Position numbers and translations under genes: made by a program. From Castanea sativa (taxonomy: Eukaryota > Streptophyta > Magnoliopsida > Fagales > Fagaceae): a stretch of DNA of 64,000 bases. Where the stretch lies: NCBI RefSeq assembly GCF_040712315.1, contig NC_134013.1, positions 42,390,001-42,454,000 of the forward strand. Reading direction: 5' to 3'. Of the stretch, positions 1 to 10,050 are shown one piece after another. The notes beneath the pieces were generated by a model. It was not told the DNA's origin. It did no database searches and worked only from the letters and a program-made list of their open reading frames with translations. How positions within the stretch are numbered: the first letter of the stretch is position 1; every line of letters starts with the position of its first letter.

Positions 1-1264
1 CTTTGACTTGGGCACTTAAAGCACGCCTTGCAACAAGCGACTCACCCTCCACTGGATACTCCACTTCATCATCACAAGCATCCTCAAGTGAGGGAATCTG
101 GTCATCATCTTCCTCGCTTTCAGTTTCCACCTCTCCATCAATACGTGCAATCATGGTCCTCTTATTTGGGCATTGTGAAGCAATATGACCTACTCCCAAA
201 CAACGAAAACACTTAATATCACGATTACGAGTCTGGGATTCAGTTTTACCTTTGTTGACACTAGGAGGTTCATCTCTCCTTTTTTGTGGTTCGGCTTTGG
301 ACTTGAAAACAGCCCCTTCGTCTTTCCTCCCATTTGACCTCCATGAAGTAGAGGAGCCCGGATTTTGAAATGACCGAGTTCCTTTCCTTTTAAGCTGTCG
401 TTCCACCTTTATTGCCATGTGCACCATGTCCTCCAACTCCACATAGTGCTGCAACTCCACCACGTTGGCAATGTCCCGATTCAGCCCATTCAGAAACCTT
501 GCCATGGTAGCTTCTCTATCCTCCTCTACATTTGCCCGAATCATGGCAATCTCCATCTCCTTGTGGTAGTCATCCACGCTCCTATAGCCTTGAGTAAGAC
601 TCTGTAATTTCTGATACAAGTCCCTATAGTAGTGACTAGGAACAAACCGCCTTCTCATGATTGCCTTCATTTCCTCCCAACTCTCAATAGGTCTCTCACG
701 GTTTCTCCTTCTGTTCATCACAAGTTGATCCCACCATATAATAGCATAGTCAGTAAACTCAATGACAGCGAGTTTTACCTTTTTCTCCTCGGAGTAGTTG
801 TGGCACTCAAAGATTAACTCCACCTTCTTCTCCCACTCCAAGTATGCTTCTGGATCATTTTTCCCTTGGAATGTGGGTATCTTCATTTTTATGTTTCCTA
901 GGTTCCTATCAGTCCCATCTTGCCATCTTGGATCTCTTCGGAAACCTCCACCACGCCTTTCTCTCCTTGGCACAAACCTACCTTCATTGTTCAGTGAAGC
1001 TTGATCTTCTTCATCTTCAAACTCATCCTCGTGGTAGTCATCAGAATCATTCATGTGAGAACGCCTTTCTTGCCTTCTAGCATTAGGGCCTCTTTGGGGA
1101 CGCTCCTCACGCAAAGTAGCAATAACAGTGTCTTGCCTATCCATCCGATCCCGAATCTCATTAAACACCACGTTCATGCGTTCAAATTGTTGTTGCATAG
1201 CCTGTAGAATGATCGAAGACTCCTCCCCTCCTTCCCTATTTGATGTTTCACACCTGAAAGACAT
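1..1264 (-). CDS. gag polyprotein, partial (Gypsy-G copy 1)
   Basis: N-terminal part of a gypsy gag-pro protein that packages element RNA into cytoplasmic particles. I place the start at the ATG complementary to 1262-1264 ([13 protein letters not shown]), matching copy 2 at 41109. It has an acidic/arginine-rich N-terminus, a retrotransposon gag domain, and a CCHC zinc knuckle near 210-165 ([14 protein letters not shown]). It is cut by the window edge before the protease active site. I noticed no stop when comparing with copy 2, but I did not check every codon. Confidence 0.78.
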   Translation of the reverse strand, partial: MSFRCETSNREGGEESSIILQAMQQQFERMNVVFNEIRDRMDRQDTVIATLREERPQRGPNARRQERRSHMNDSDDYHEDEFEDEEDQASLNNEGRFVPRRERRGGGFRRDPRWQDGTDRNLGNIKMKIPTFQGKNDPEAYLEWEKKVELIFECHNYSEEKKVKLAVIEFTDYAIIWWDQLVMNRRRNRERPIESWEEMKAIMRRRFVPSHYYRDLYQKLQSLTQGYRSVDDYHKEMEIAMIRANVEEDREATMARFLNGLNRDIANVVELQHYVELEDMVHMAIKVERQLKRKGTRSFQNPGSSTSWRSNGRKDEGAVFKSKAEPQKRRDEPPSVNKGKTESQTRNRDIKCFRCLGVGHIASQCPNKRTMIARIDGEVETESEEDDDQIPSLEDACDDEVEYPVEGESLVARRALSAQVK

Positions 1265-1603
1265 ACTTTTGAAACAACAGAGAATTGTTAGAAATAATTC
1301 CGCACAACACTCCCTCACGTGTTTGCACTCAAATTATGTCACTCCCACTCGTGTTTCACTCTTAAATTGGCTTTTTCCCGATATTAGTCTCACACTCTCT
1401 TGCCTTTTTCCACTCGTTGCTTCGCCTTTTCAGTTCTGCAATAAACTAACAAACTTGATCAAGAAATTCAACTTGTCGTGTTAAAACAAATACCAATGGC
1501 AAGAAAATATGAAAGAAACACTAAATCAAAGGAAGAAATACCAAATCAAAGGAAGAAGACAAAAGAAAACAATATTTTGGTCTGAGAGAACTGAAACTAC
1601 AAA

Positions 1604-1606
<3 letters not shown>

Positions 1607-1685
<79 letters not shown>
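1607..1685. repeat. Uninterrupted 79-nt poly(T) tract
   Basis: A run of 79 T on the plus strand, which is poly(A) on the coding strand of Gypsy-G copy 1, between primer binding site and gag. The matching place in copy 2 (about 41455-41533) is T-rich but interrupted. The length may be inexact because long homopolymers are poorly sequenced. Confidence 0.9.
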
Positions 1686-1686
<1 letters not shown>

Positions 1687-1829
1687 GAATTGGGTGCACG
1701 ATTTTAACCTAGTGCACTTTAACAAAAATAAAAAAAATAAGAACGATGAATGAAGAACACAACAGAAACAGGATAGGATGATAACAGGAAACAAAAGATA
1801 AAGGGATAGAAAACTGATTTAGAACCTGT

Positions 1830-1841
1830 GCTCTGATACCA
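1830..1841 (-). other. Primer binding site, initiator-Met tRNA type (Gypsy-G copy 1)
   Basis: On the minus strand this reads TGGTATCAGAGC, the usual plant PBS complementary to the 3' end of initiator methionine tRNA. It lies two bases from the end of the 5' LTR, where minus-strand DNA synthesis would be primed. Confidence 0.9.
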
Positions 1842-1843
1842 AA

Positions 1844-2640
1844 TGATGCGAACCTCAATCGACACGCTTTGAGACCCAACAAAAATATTGGAATATTTAA
1901 CCCAGGAAAGCTAAAAATCAGATATTTGATAGAAACCCTGACCCAACGTTTATAATCGAAACGCGAACCAAAGGTATAAGTTCACCTTGACCCAATGACT
2001 ATAAAGAATCACGAACCAAAGGTATAAAGTTTGAACGCCACAAGGAAGAATCCTTGATAAGTTCACAGTTCTTGAAGAACCAAAAGAGAGCAAAGCCTCA
2101 CCTTTCCTGAATTTTATTCAATAATAATCTGAAAAACGTTTACAGACTTCAGAGCCTATTTAAGGACTCTACAAAACTTGACAGACAAGAAAATATATTC
2201 TGAAATAACTCCTAATTGATACCTTACCATATCAGGAATCAAGTTTGACCTAAAAAGCATTAAATGCACCTAAAAACAAGGAAAATACCTAAAAAACGTA
2301 CTAAATAATAAAACCCTAAATAAAAGCTGATTTGGTATGAAATTAGCAGATCCAAAATAGGAAAAAATCTGTCTTAACTGATACAGAGCTGGAAAGTCAA
2401 TCAGCCATTAATTCATGCTATAAATCACTCCCAATTAAGTCAGATCAGCTCTAAATGGCTTGAATTAAATTTACTACACTTTCATCTTCCTTTGGGCCAA
2501 GCTTGGAACATCCTGCGTTAGAATCAGCCCAAATCTCTTGAATCAACCCATTAAGTGCTTCTTGGATCTTCTTGGTTCTTGCTCTTGTAATAGGCCCAAC
2601 TGGAACATGCAATGGATCCTTGAATGCTTGTTGATTCTCA
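1844..2640 (-). repeat. 5' LTR of Gypsy-G copy 1
   Basis: Long terminal repeat of about 797 bp. The plus strand begins TGATGCGAACCTCAATCG and the far end matches ...GTTGATTCTC. Four other copies occur here: 8986-9784, 10747-11546, 37619-38420 and 41693-42494. A TTAAATA stretch on the minus strand (plus GAGCCTATTTAAGGAC) may be the promoter TATA element. Confidence 0.92.
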
Positions 2641-4308
2641 TGGGAACCTGTCTAATCATGTTTTTTTCCTCTTGAGTCTTAGGCCTATGGTCATCAGACA
2701 GAGGAACTCTATGTCTAAAAGGAAGTAATCCTTTCTTGGAGTTTTGTGTGCTAAACAGTTCTAAAACCTTATCTATATATCCAGCTTGTGACAAACCCAA
2801 CATCCTATTCTTTCGATCTTGCCAAAGCTTGATCCTTAGAATATAGTTAGCTTTGCCCAAGTCCTTCATATCAAATTAGCTTGACAACCAAACTTTAACC
2901 GATGACATTACCCCTACATCATTTCCAATGAGTAGAATGTCATCTACATAAAGCACTAGGAACATTACTACTTTATCTTGATGTCTTTTATACACACATT
3001 GTTCATCAAGATTTTGTTCAAAACCAAATGATTTGATTGCCTGATCAAATCTGATGTTCCATAACCTAGATGCTTGTTTAAGTCCATAAATGGACCTTTT
3101 CAACTTGCATACCATATGCTCTTGGTTCTTTGCTATGAAACTTTCCGGTTGCAACATATAGATTTTCTCTTCAAGATTGCCATTAAGAAATGCAATTTTG
3201 ACATCCATTTGCCAAATCTCATAATCAGAATGAGCAGTAATGGATAAGAGAATTCTGATAGACTTAAGCATGGCTACTGGCGAAAAAGTTTCATCATAGT
3301 CAATTCCTTCTTTTTGTGTATACCCTTTCGCCACTAGTCTTGCTTTAAAGGTTTCAACCTTTCCATCTATCCCTCTCTTCCTCTTGTAAATACATTTGCA
3401 ACCAACAAGTTTAATGCCGTTAGGCGCCTCTACAAGATCCCACACATGATTGGAATACATAGAATCCAATTTAAATTTCATAGCTTGGACCCAATGGTGT
3501 GCATCTATATCATTTATTGCCTCTTCATAAGTGTAGAAATCCGATTCAGCCTCTTCAAAGATAGCTTCATAAGTTTCTCCAAAACCTATAAATCTCATAA
3601 GAGGCCAAACAATTCTCCCACTACGACAAGGCACCTGTGTACTAGACATCTCACAAGTAGTATCATGTAGTGTATCTAATACAACCACATCATCCCTAGT
3701 TTCATCTATTGGTTGTTCAACTACAGTTTCATCTATTTCAGCCAAAACAACTTTACTCCTAGGATTAAAATTATTCACATAATCATCTTCCAAAAATTTG
3801 GCATGGGTGCTAACAAACACTTTGTTATCCTTATGATTATAGAATAAATAACCCTTGGTTTCATTTGAATACCCTAAAAACATGCACATTTCCGTTTTAG
3901 ATTCCAACTTATCAGACTTCCCTTTTAACACATGTGCTGGATATTCCCAAATGTGGAGATACTTCATACTAGGCTTGCGCCCAATCCACAATTCTTTGGG
4001 TGTGTTAGGAATAGATTTTGATGGAACTAAATTCAAAATATGCATAGCAGTTTTTAATGCATATCCCTAAAAGGAAATCGGTAAGTTGAATAACTCATCA
4101 TGGACCTAACCATTTCCAAAAGAGTCCTATTCCTTCTCTCTGCTACACCGTTTTGTTAAGGAGTTCCAGGTGCAGTCAATTGGGATACAATCCCATTTTG
4201 AATTAGGTAATCCTTGAAATCCCCAAGAAGGTATTCATCACCTCGATCAGATCGAATGGCCTTTATGCGTTTGCCTAATTGATTCTCAACTTCAACCCTA
4301 AACTTGAT
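2641..4308 (-). pseudogene. Copia-A pol remnant: integrase C-terminal half and reverse transcriptase
   Basis: Integrase begins at about 4308 with the second catalytic Asp (IRSDRGDEY) and the region of the catalytic Glu. The longest open stretch (4045-2876) covers the integrase C-terminus (HILNLVPSK, LHIWEYPAHVLKGKSDK), the linker, and RT, with the catalytic YVDD box at 2950-2939. A stop (TAA where related copies have CAA) follows VWLSS near 2875; RT then continues in 2869-2646 until the Gypsy-G LTR. First catalytic Asp of integrase, gag and protease are missing, so no function is expected. Confidence 0.88.
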
Positions 4309-4314
4309 ACCATT

Positions 4315-4728
4315 TGATGGAAAAATGCATGTGCGTAGCGGAAAACAAGGGATCTACTTCATTCATAAAAGTTAACATGTACTATATAAGTTTTAGAATT
4401 TGAGAACTAGAGAGTGTACCTTGGAGCAGTGAATTTCAAAACCAAAGATCAAAATCACTTAGGAACACTTTCAATCTTCACTCCAATTCCACTAACGCCC
4501 AAGATGTGTGGTCTCTTAATCAGTTCCAAAGGGAGAATGTCAAAAAAGTGTCAAACACTTTTTGCACCACTTCGCAATAGTTCTTACAAAATTCTCTACA
4601 GAAAAATATGTATGTTTCTCCCTTTGTGTCTAACTGATTATCTAATTAGGCTGTCCTTTTGGGCCTTTCCAATTGGGCTTAAGTGTATGGCTTGGAGTGG
4701 GACCAAAAGGGACCAACATACCTGAGAG
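4315..4728 (-). repeat. Truncated 5' LTR of Copia-A
   Basis: Plus strand begins TGATGGAAAAATGCATG, the Copia-K LTR terminus, next to a partial PBS. It matches Copia-C LTRs up to GGGACCAA at about 4722, then stops. About 1 kb of the normal 1.4-kb LTR is absent. Confidence 0.88.
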
Positions 4729-4732
4729 AATA

Positions 4733-5706
4733 ATGGACCTGATCATGAGGTGTAGGTTGCTTTGATATATTAGGAGTGAAATCTAAAGTAACAGTCAAAA
4801 CCTCAGTATGTTGGGCAGTCACATTCAGTGTTGATGGAACATATATTCTCAAGATGGAATTCATAATCTCTTAACGGAGATATAAAATATTCCCTTGAGA
4901 TAAGTTTAATGGGTTTGGTTATTCAGAGTGTTAGGCTTAACCACTTTAGTAAAGAGTTACTAAAGTATATATTTATGAAATTGGATTTCATAAATATATG
5001 GTGAATAACTTAAAGGATTAAACCGGGTACTCAAGGATTAAGATATAGTAATTTTCAAAGTGACAGTCTATATTTATGACTTTGTATTACTACGAATATT
5101 TTATGAAGGGGTTGCATGTATAATAAAGTCTTGGGATATAATTTATTAATAAGGCCTCGATTGCAATTATATTTATATAGTGGTATTAAATATAATTAAT
5201 GGTAACTTTGGACTTGTCAAGAGTTGACAAAAAAGCCCAAGGCCCATTGGAGCTAGTGTCTTATTGGTCCCTTTTGGTCCTACTCCAAACCACACACTAA
5301 AGCCTAATTGGAAAGGCCCAATAGGCTAGCCCAATTAGATAATCAGTTAGTTATAAAGGGAGAAACATACATAATTTTTTATTAAGAAAAAGAATTAGAG
5401 AAAGACATGATTGTGAAATGACGTGTATGTGTGAATGAAGCCACTTAATCATTCTCCCTTAAAAACTAATTGGGAGACCACACTTCTTGGGCGTAAAGTG
5501 GAATTGGAGTGAAGATTAAAAGTGTTCCCAAGTGCTTCCAAGTGCTTTCGATCTTTTTTTTTGAATTTCACCACACCAAGGCACGCTATCTTGTTCTTAA
5601 ATTCTGAAATTTACATAGTGCATGTTGTCAATCATGAATGAAATAGATCCTTGTTTGTTGCTTCCACTATGTGTTTTGTATGAGATACAAATCAGTTTTT
5701 CCAACA
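4733..5706 (+). repeat. 5'-truncated 5' LTR of Copia-B
   Basis: Begins at GAGAGAATAATGGACC, a point about 430 bp inside complete LTRs such as 57760-59156, and ends ...TTTTTCCAACA at 5706. A TTATAAAGGGAGAA sequence near 5350 is a candidate TATA element. Confidence 0.9.
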
Positions 5707-5708
5707 AT

Positions 5709-5720
5709 TGGTATCAGATC
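5709..5720 (+). other. Primer binding site of Copia-B
   Basis: TGGTATCAGATC, two bases after the LTR; one base differs from the canonical tRNA-iMet complement found in copies C and D. Confidence 0.85.
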
Positions 5721-6198
5721 CAGGTTTTTCATCTCATGATTGTATAATATGTGATTGAATTTTGAATTTAAGAAAACCGTTATCTTTGTGTTTCAATTTT
5801 CTACATCATTTAGATATAATGAAGAGAATTGCATCACTTGTATATATATATCCGTGTCTTCACAAGGATATATTGTTATTAAAGAGGGGCCGTATATTAA
5901 CAAAAGTAGTTATTGACAATAACTACTCTCAAGGGTAGTTATTTGTGTGAAGCTGTGTCTTAACTGGAACCATGCCAAACCAATAGAAGTTTATGGCTTC
6001 AATAACTATCAAATGCGTAAATGACATTCTTGGACATCATTGCATTGCCTGAGCCATTTATTGCACTGGTTGGTCTTTCTTGCACCTTTCGGCCATAGAA
6101 AGACCATTTAATACCAATTGTCTACATGGCCCACGGTTGTATTGATCTTTTGCACCTTTTGGCTTGAAATGGGAAGCCTTGGTTGCCAACTTGCATGC

Positions 6199-6269
<71 letters not shown>

Positions 6270-7056
6270 GTCATACATACCTTGATGGCCAACTTGCCAA
6301 TTATATATTACATATATTAATCCATATATTGTATTATATATAATATAATATGGATTTTTAAATGTAATATGGGTTTATATTACGTTATATATATTTATAT
6401 ATGTTAATGCTAGTTTAATGAAATTTATTCCTAATGATATTTGGATTATGTTTTTCAAGGGTTTCTATAATTATTATGGATCTTGATCTTAAAAACCTTT
6501 AGTTTAAAACATCTAGTGGGAGAGAGATACAAGGGTTGGATCTCACGGCCTCTATTCACGGTTTATGGTAGAATGATTAAGCACCTCGCCTTGGCGTATA
6601 TGCCTTGCTCGCTTCGGAGGGTGTTTAATTCATGGTACTACAAAATATACTTCTTAATCATGGATGATATGTGTTTTTACATTAAGAACGACCACGCTAC
6701 CGTAGAGTTACTTAATGACTCATATAGAATTCAGTCAATGGTGTACACTAGACTAAGTTTAATGTTAACCTTCCTTCGGAGCAATGTCATTATTATTTAG
6801 AGGCTAAAGGAAATATGGCATGTTATTAGTGTTTGATAAGAGTTATCATGATAGCAATAATAATGAGAATAGTTCTCAATCAATCATAGTGTTTATAATT
6901 TACTTGCTTCTAAGGAATTTTAAACATGGGATTGGGTTGTCGTTGCATATTTTATATTATGGTTTTATTAAGGTTCCATATTATATGCTTATATGCTAAA
7001 TTGATAATGTTCAGTTTACTTATTGTATTCATGTTTATTATTTTCAGATTTAAATC
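5721..7056 (+). other. Copia-B untranslated leader
   Basis: About 1.3 kb of non-coding leader between PBS and gag. Parts match the Copia-D leader, for example CATCTAGTGGGAGAGAGATA near 6508 and the stretch from about 6690 to 7056. It also holds a long (AT)n array. The short frames in it look random. Confidence 0.8.
6203..6267. repeat. (AT)n microsatellite in the Copia-B leader
   Basis: About 32 uninterrupted AT dinucleotides. Leaders of copies C and D lack this array and carry other repeats there. Confidence 0.95.
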
Positions 7057-8403
7057 ATGGCATCATTTAGCCCACTTGTTGCTATTCTTAATCAAAACAA
7101 ACTGATTGGATCCAACTATGTTGACTGGAAAAGAAATTTGGACATTGTTCTTACAGCTGAAGAGCACAAATATGTGCTTACTCAACCATGTCCTAGCTTT
7201 CCTTCATTTGATGCTTCTCTTGAGAAAAAATAACGATATGATCGTTGGCAGAAATCTAATGAGATGGCCAAGTGCTATATCCTAGCATCTATCTCAAATG
7301 TTCTACAGCATCAAATGCAGGATGTAGAACTAGTTTCAGACATCATGCTAAGTCTGAAGGAGATGTTTGGTGAAAAAGGCCGTTCTACAAGGCAAGAGAC
7401 TATGAGGCAAATTTATAATACCAAAATGGCTGAAGGTAGTTCAGTGAGAGAGCATTGTCTTACAATGATCTCTAATCTGAATACATTGGAAGTTTTAGGT
7501 GCTAACATTGATGAAGAATCCCAAGTGGATATGATACTCCAGTCACTACCGGAATCATTCAAGGAATTCAGACTTAATTATAACATGAACAAAAGGATTT
7601 ATTCTTTGTTTGAATTAATGAATGGGTTAGTGGTGGCGGAAGGCATCCTTGGTACTTCTAGTGTTGAAGCCAATGTGGGTGAAGCTTCTACTTCTCAACT
7701 TAAGTCAAAAGGCAAGGGTAAAAAGAAGAAGAAGAAGAAGAAGAAGAAGAAGAAGAAGAAGGACTTCACCAAGTAAGATGGTAAACAAATTGCCTTAGGG
7801 GTTGCCGACAAAGGAACGAAAACCAAAGGAAAGTGTTTCCATTGTGGTGAGAAAGGACATTGGAAGAGGAATTGTCCAAAGTTCAAAGCTGCCAAGAATA
7901 AGGGTATGAAAAGTTCATTTCTTCTTGAAATATGTTTGGTACAAAATCCCATGAATTCCTAGTGTGTGGATTCAGGTTGTACTGATCATATCTGTAATTC
8001 TTTGCAGGGATTTCAGGAGACTAGAACGTTGAATGAAGGGGAATTGTTTCTTACTTTGGCTGATGGAAGCAGGATTCCGGTTGTAGCTGTTGGTGTTGTT
8101 AATTTATGCTTTGAGTCTAGGGTTTTAATATTGGAAGACTGTCTATTTGTACCTAATGTTCATAGGAATTTAATTTCTGCAACTTATTTAGGTAAACATG
8201 GATATTGTGTTATCCTAAAGGACAATGTTGTGATAAAGAAGGATAAAATGTTTATCTGTTCTGGCAATATTGTGGATGGTCATTATATTTTAACTCCTAA
8301 TAAGCATGAATTATATAATTCTGAATTAGATAGTAGTTCTCATGTAAAATCATTAAAGAGAAAGTTTCCTTCTACTAATCAAAGATGGACTTTTACAGCC
8401 CAT
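7057..8403 (+). pseudogene. Copia-B gag and protease
   Basis: Start at ATG 7057 (MASFSPLVAILNQNK). The gag domain continues past an in-frame TAA near 7231 (CAA in copy C) into 7264-7776, including NEMAKCYILASISNVLQHQ. A lysine run encoded by an (AAG)n microsatellite follows at about 7718-7770. Past another stop is an intact zinc knuckle C-F-H-C-G-E-K-G-H-W-K-R-N-C (about 7831-7872). The protease active site is VDSGCTDHIC (7966 on), preceded by TAG where copy D has Trp. A deletion near 8380 joins the protease linker to later integrase and removes the HHCC zinc-binding segment seen in copy D (HLRLGHINSNR). Confidence 0.87.
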
Positions 8404-8404
8404 G

Positions 8405-10050
8405 GACTTTGATGAATTTCCTCTTTGCGAATCTTGTTTGGAAGGTAAAATGACCAAATGACCTTTTAATGCAAAAGGTAGAAGAGCCCAAGAGTTGCTT
8501 GAATTAGTTCATACAAATGTATGTGGTCCTATGTCAACCCAAGCAAAAGGAGGTTATGAGTACTTCATGACTTTTACGGATGATTACTTAAGATATGGTT
8601 ATGTGTACCTAATGAGACGGAAGTTCGAAGCCTTTGAAAAGTTCAAAGAGTTTAGGGCTGAAGTTGAGAATCAATTGGGTAAACGCATAAAGGTCATTCG
8701 ATCTAATCGAGGTGGCGAATACCTTCTTGGGGATTTCAAGGATTACCTAATTCAAAATGGGATTGTCTCCCAATTGACTGCACCTGGAACTCCTCAACAA
8801 AATGGTGTAGCCGAAAGAAGGAATATGACTCTTTTAAAAATGGTTAGGTCCATGATGAGTTACTCAATTTTACCAATTTCTTTTTGGGGATATGCCTTAG
8901 ATATAGCAATACATCTTTTGAATTTAGTTCCATTAAAATCAATTCCCAAAACACCCATGGAATTGTGGAGTGGGTGTAAACCTAGTGATGCGAACCTCAA
9001 TCGACACGCTTTGAGACCCAACAAAAATATTGGAATATTTAACCCAGGAAAGCTAAAAATCAGATATTTGATAGAAACCCTGACCCAACGTTTATAATCG
9101 AAACGCGAACCAAAGGTATAAGTTGACCTTGACCCAATGATTATAAAGAATCACGAACCAAAGGTATAAAGTTTGAACGCCACAAGGAAGAATCCTTGAT
9201 AAGTTCACAGTTCTTGAAGAACCAAAAGAGAGCAAAGCCTCACCTTTCTGAATTTTATTCAACAATATTCTAAAAAACGTTTACAGACTTCAGAGCCTAT
9301 TTAAGGACTCCACAAAACTTGACAGACAAGAAAATATATTCTGAAATAACTCCTAATTGATACCTTACCATATCAGGAATCAAGTTTGACCTAAAAAGCA
9401 TTAAATGCACCTAAAAACAAGAAAAATACCTAAAAAACGTACTAAATAATAAAACCCTAAATAAAAGTTGATTTGGTCTGAAATTAGCAGATCCAAAATA
9501 GGAAAACATATGCCTTAACTGATACAGAGCTGGAAAGTCAATCAGCCATTAATTCATGCCATAAATCACTCCCAATTAAGTCAGATCAGCCCTAAATAGC
9601 TTGAATTAAATTTACTACACTTTCATCTTCCTTTGGGCCAAGCTTGGAACATCCGGCGTTAGAATCAGCCCAAATCTCTTGAATCAGCCCATTAAGTGCT
9701 TCTTGGATCTTCTTGGATCTTGCTCTTGTAATAGGCCCAACTGGAACATGCAATGGATCCTTGAATGCTTGTTGATTCTCATCACCTAGTATGAGATATC
9801 TCCACATTTGGGGTTGTTCAGCACTTGTTCTAAAAGGGAAGTCTGATAAGTTGGAACCAAAATCAGAAGTATGTTCACTTGTGGGTTATCCAAAAGAAAC
9901 TAGAGGTTATTTATTCTATAGTCGAAATGATAACAAAGTTTTTGTTAGTAGAAATGCTAAATTTTTGGAAAATGACTATATGAATAATTTTACTCCTAGA
10001 AGTCGAGTTGTATTGGCTGAAATGAATGAATCTGTAAATCAACAACCATT
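8405..10050 (+). pseudogene. Copia-B integrase, split by a Gypsy-G solo LTR
   Basis: Integrase catalytic core: first Asp in LELVHTNVCGPM (Asn at the position that is Asp in copy D, HTDVC), second position in IRSNRGGEY (Asn for the usual Asp), Glu in NGVAERR. The core is open from 8495 to the solo LTR at 8986 and resumes after 9789 with MRYLHIWGC, continuing through the C-terminal domain (LKGKSDKLEPK, NDNKVFVSRNAKFLEN). A TGA lies between MTK and PFNA. With two catalytic Asp replaced by Asn and the zinc finger lost, the enzyme would be inactive. Confidence 0.85.
8986..9784 (-). repeat. Gypsy-G solo LTR in Copia-B integrase
   Basis: 799-bp LTR, plus strand from TGATGCGAACC to TTCTCATCA, flanked by the exact 5-bp duplication CCTAG (8981-8985 and 9785-9789). 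No internal gypsy sequence remains, as expected after recombination between two LTRs. Confidence 0.96.

Larger units (their letters stand above)
1..2640 (-). mobile_element. Gypsy-G copy 1, Ty3/gypsy element cut by the window edge
   Basis: A minus-strand Ty3/gypsy retrotransposon. Reading down the minus strand it has a 5' LTR (2640-1844), a tRNA-iMet type primer binding site, an A-rich leader, and gag running off the left edge. It is nearly collinear with copy 2 at 39848-42494. Its LTR ends in Copia-A reverse transcriptase sequence at about 2640, so it inserted into Copia-A. The expected final TCA of the plus-strand LTR sequence is not seen here (CTCA then TGGGA), so the edge is slightly eroded. 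The other LTR and the matching target duplication lie outside the window. Confidence 0.9.
2641..4728 (-). mobile_element. Copia-A, truncated minus-strand Ty1/copia element
   Basis: Remnant of a Copia-K element. Down the minus strand it has a truncated 5' LTR (4728-4315), a PBS start (TGGTATC), then integrase directly, with gag, protease and the N-terminal integrase deleted, then reverse transcriptase to 2641 where Gypsy-G copy 1 interrupts. RNase H and the 3' LTR are not in the window. The outer LTR end is fused to Copia-B in the opposite orientation. Confidence 0.88.

Noticed and set aside
1..1484. Several plus-strand reading frames of 60-118 codons
   Set aside because: They lie opposite the Gypsy-G gag frame and recur opposite gag in copy 2 (39602-41278), so they are antisense shadows.
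4679..5100. Small frames in the fused Copia LTRs
   Set aside because: The same peptides appear in other Copia-K LTRs with stops and indels; LTRs are non-coding.
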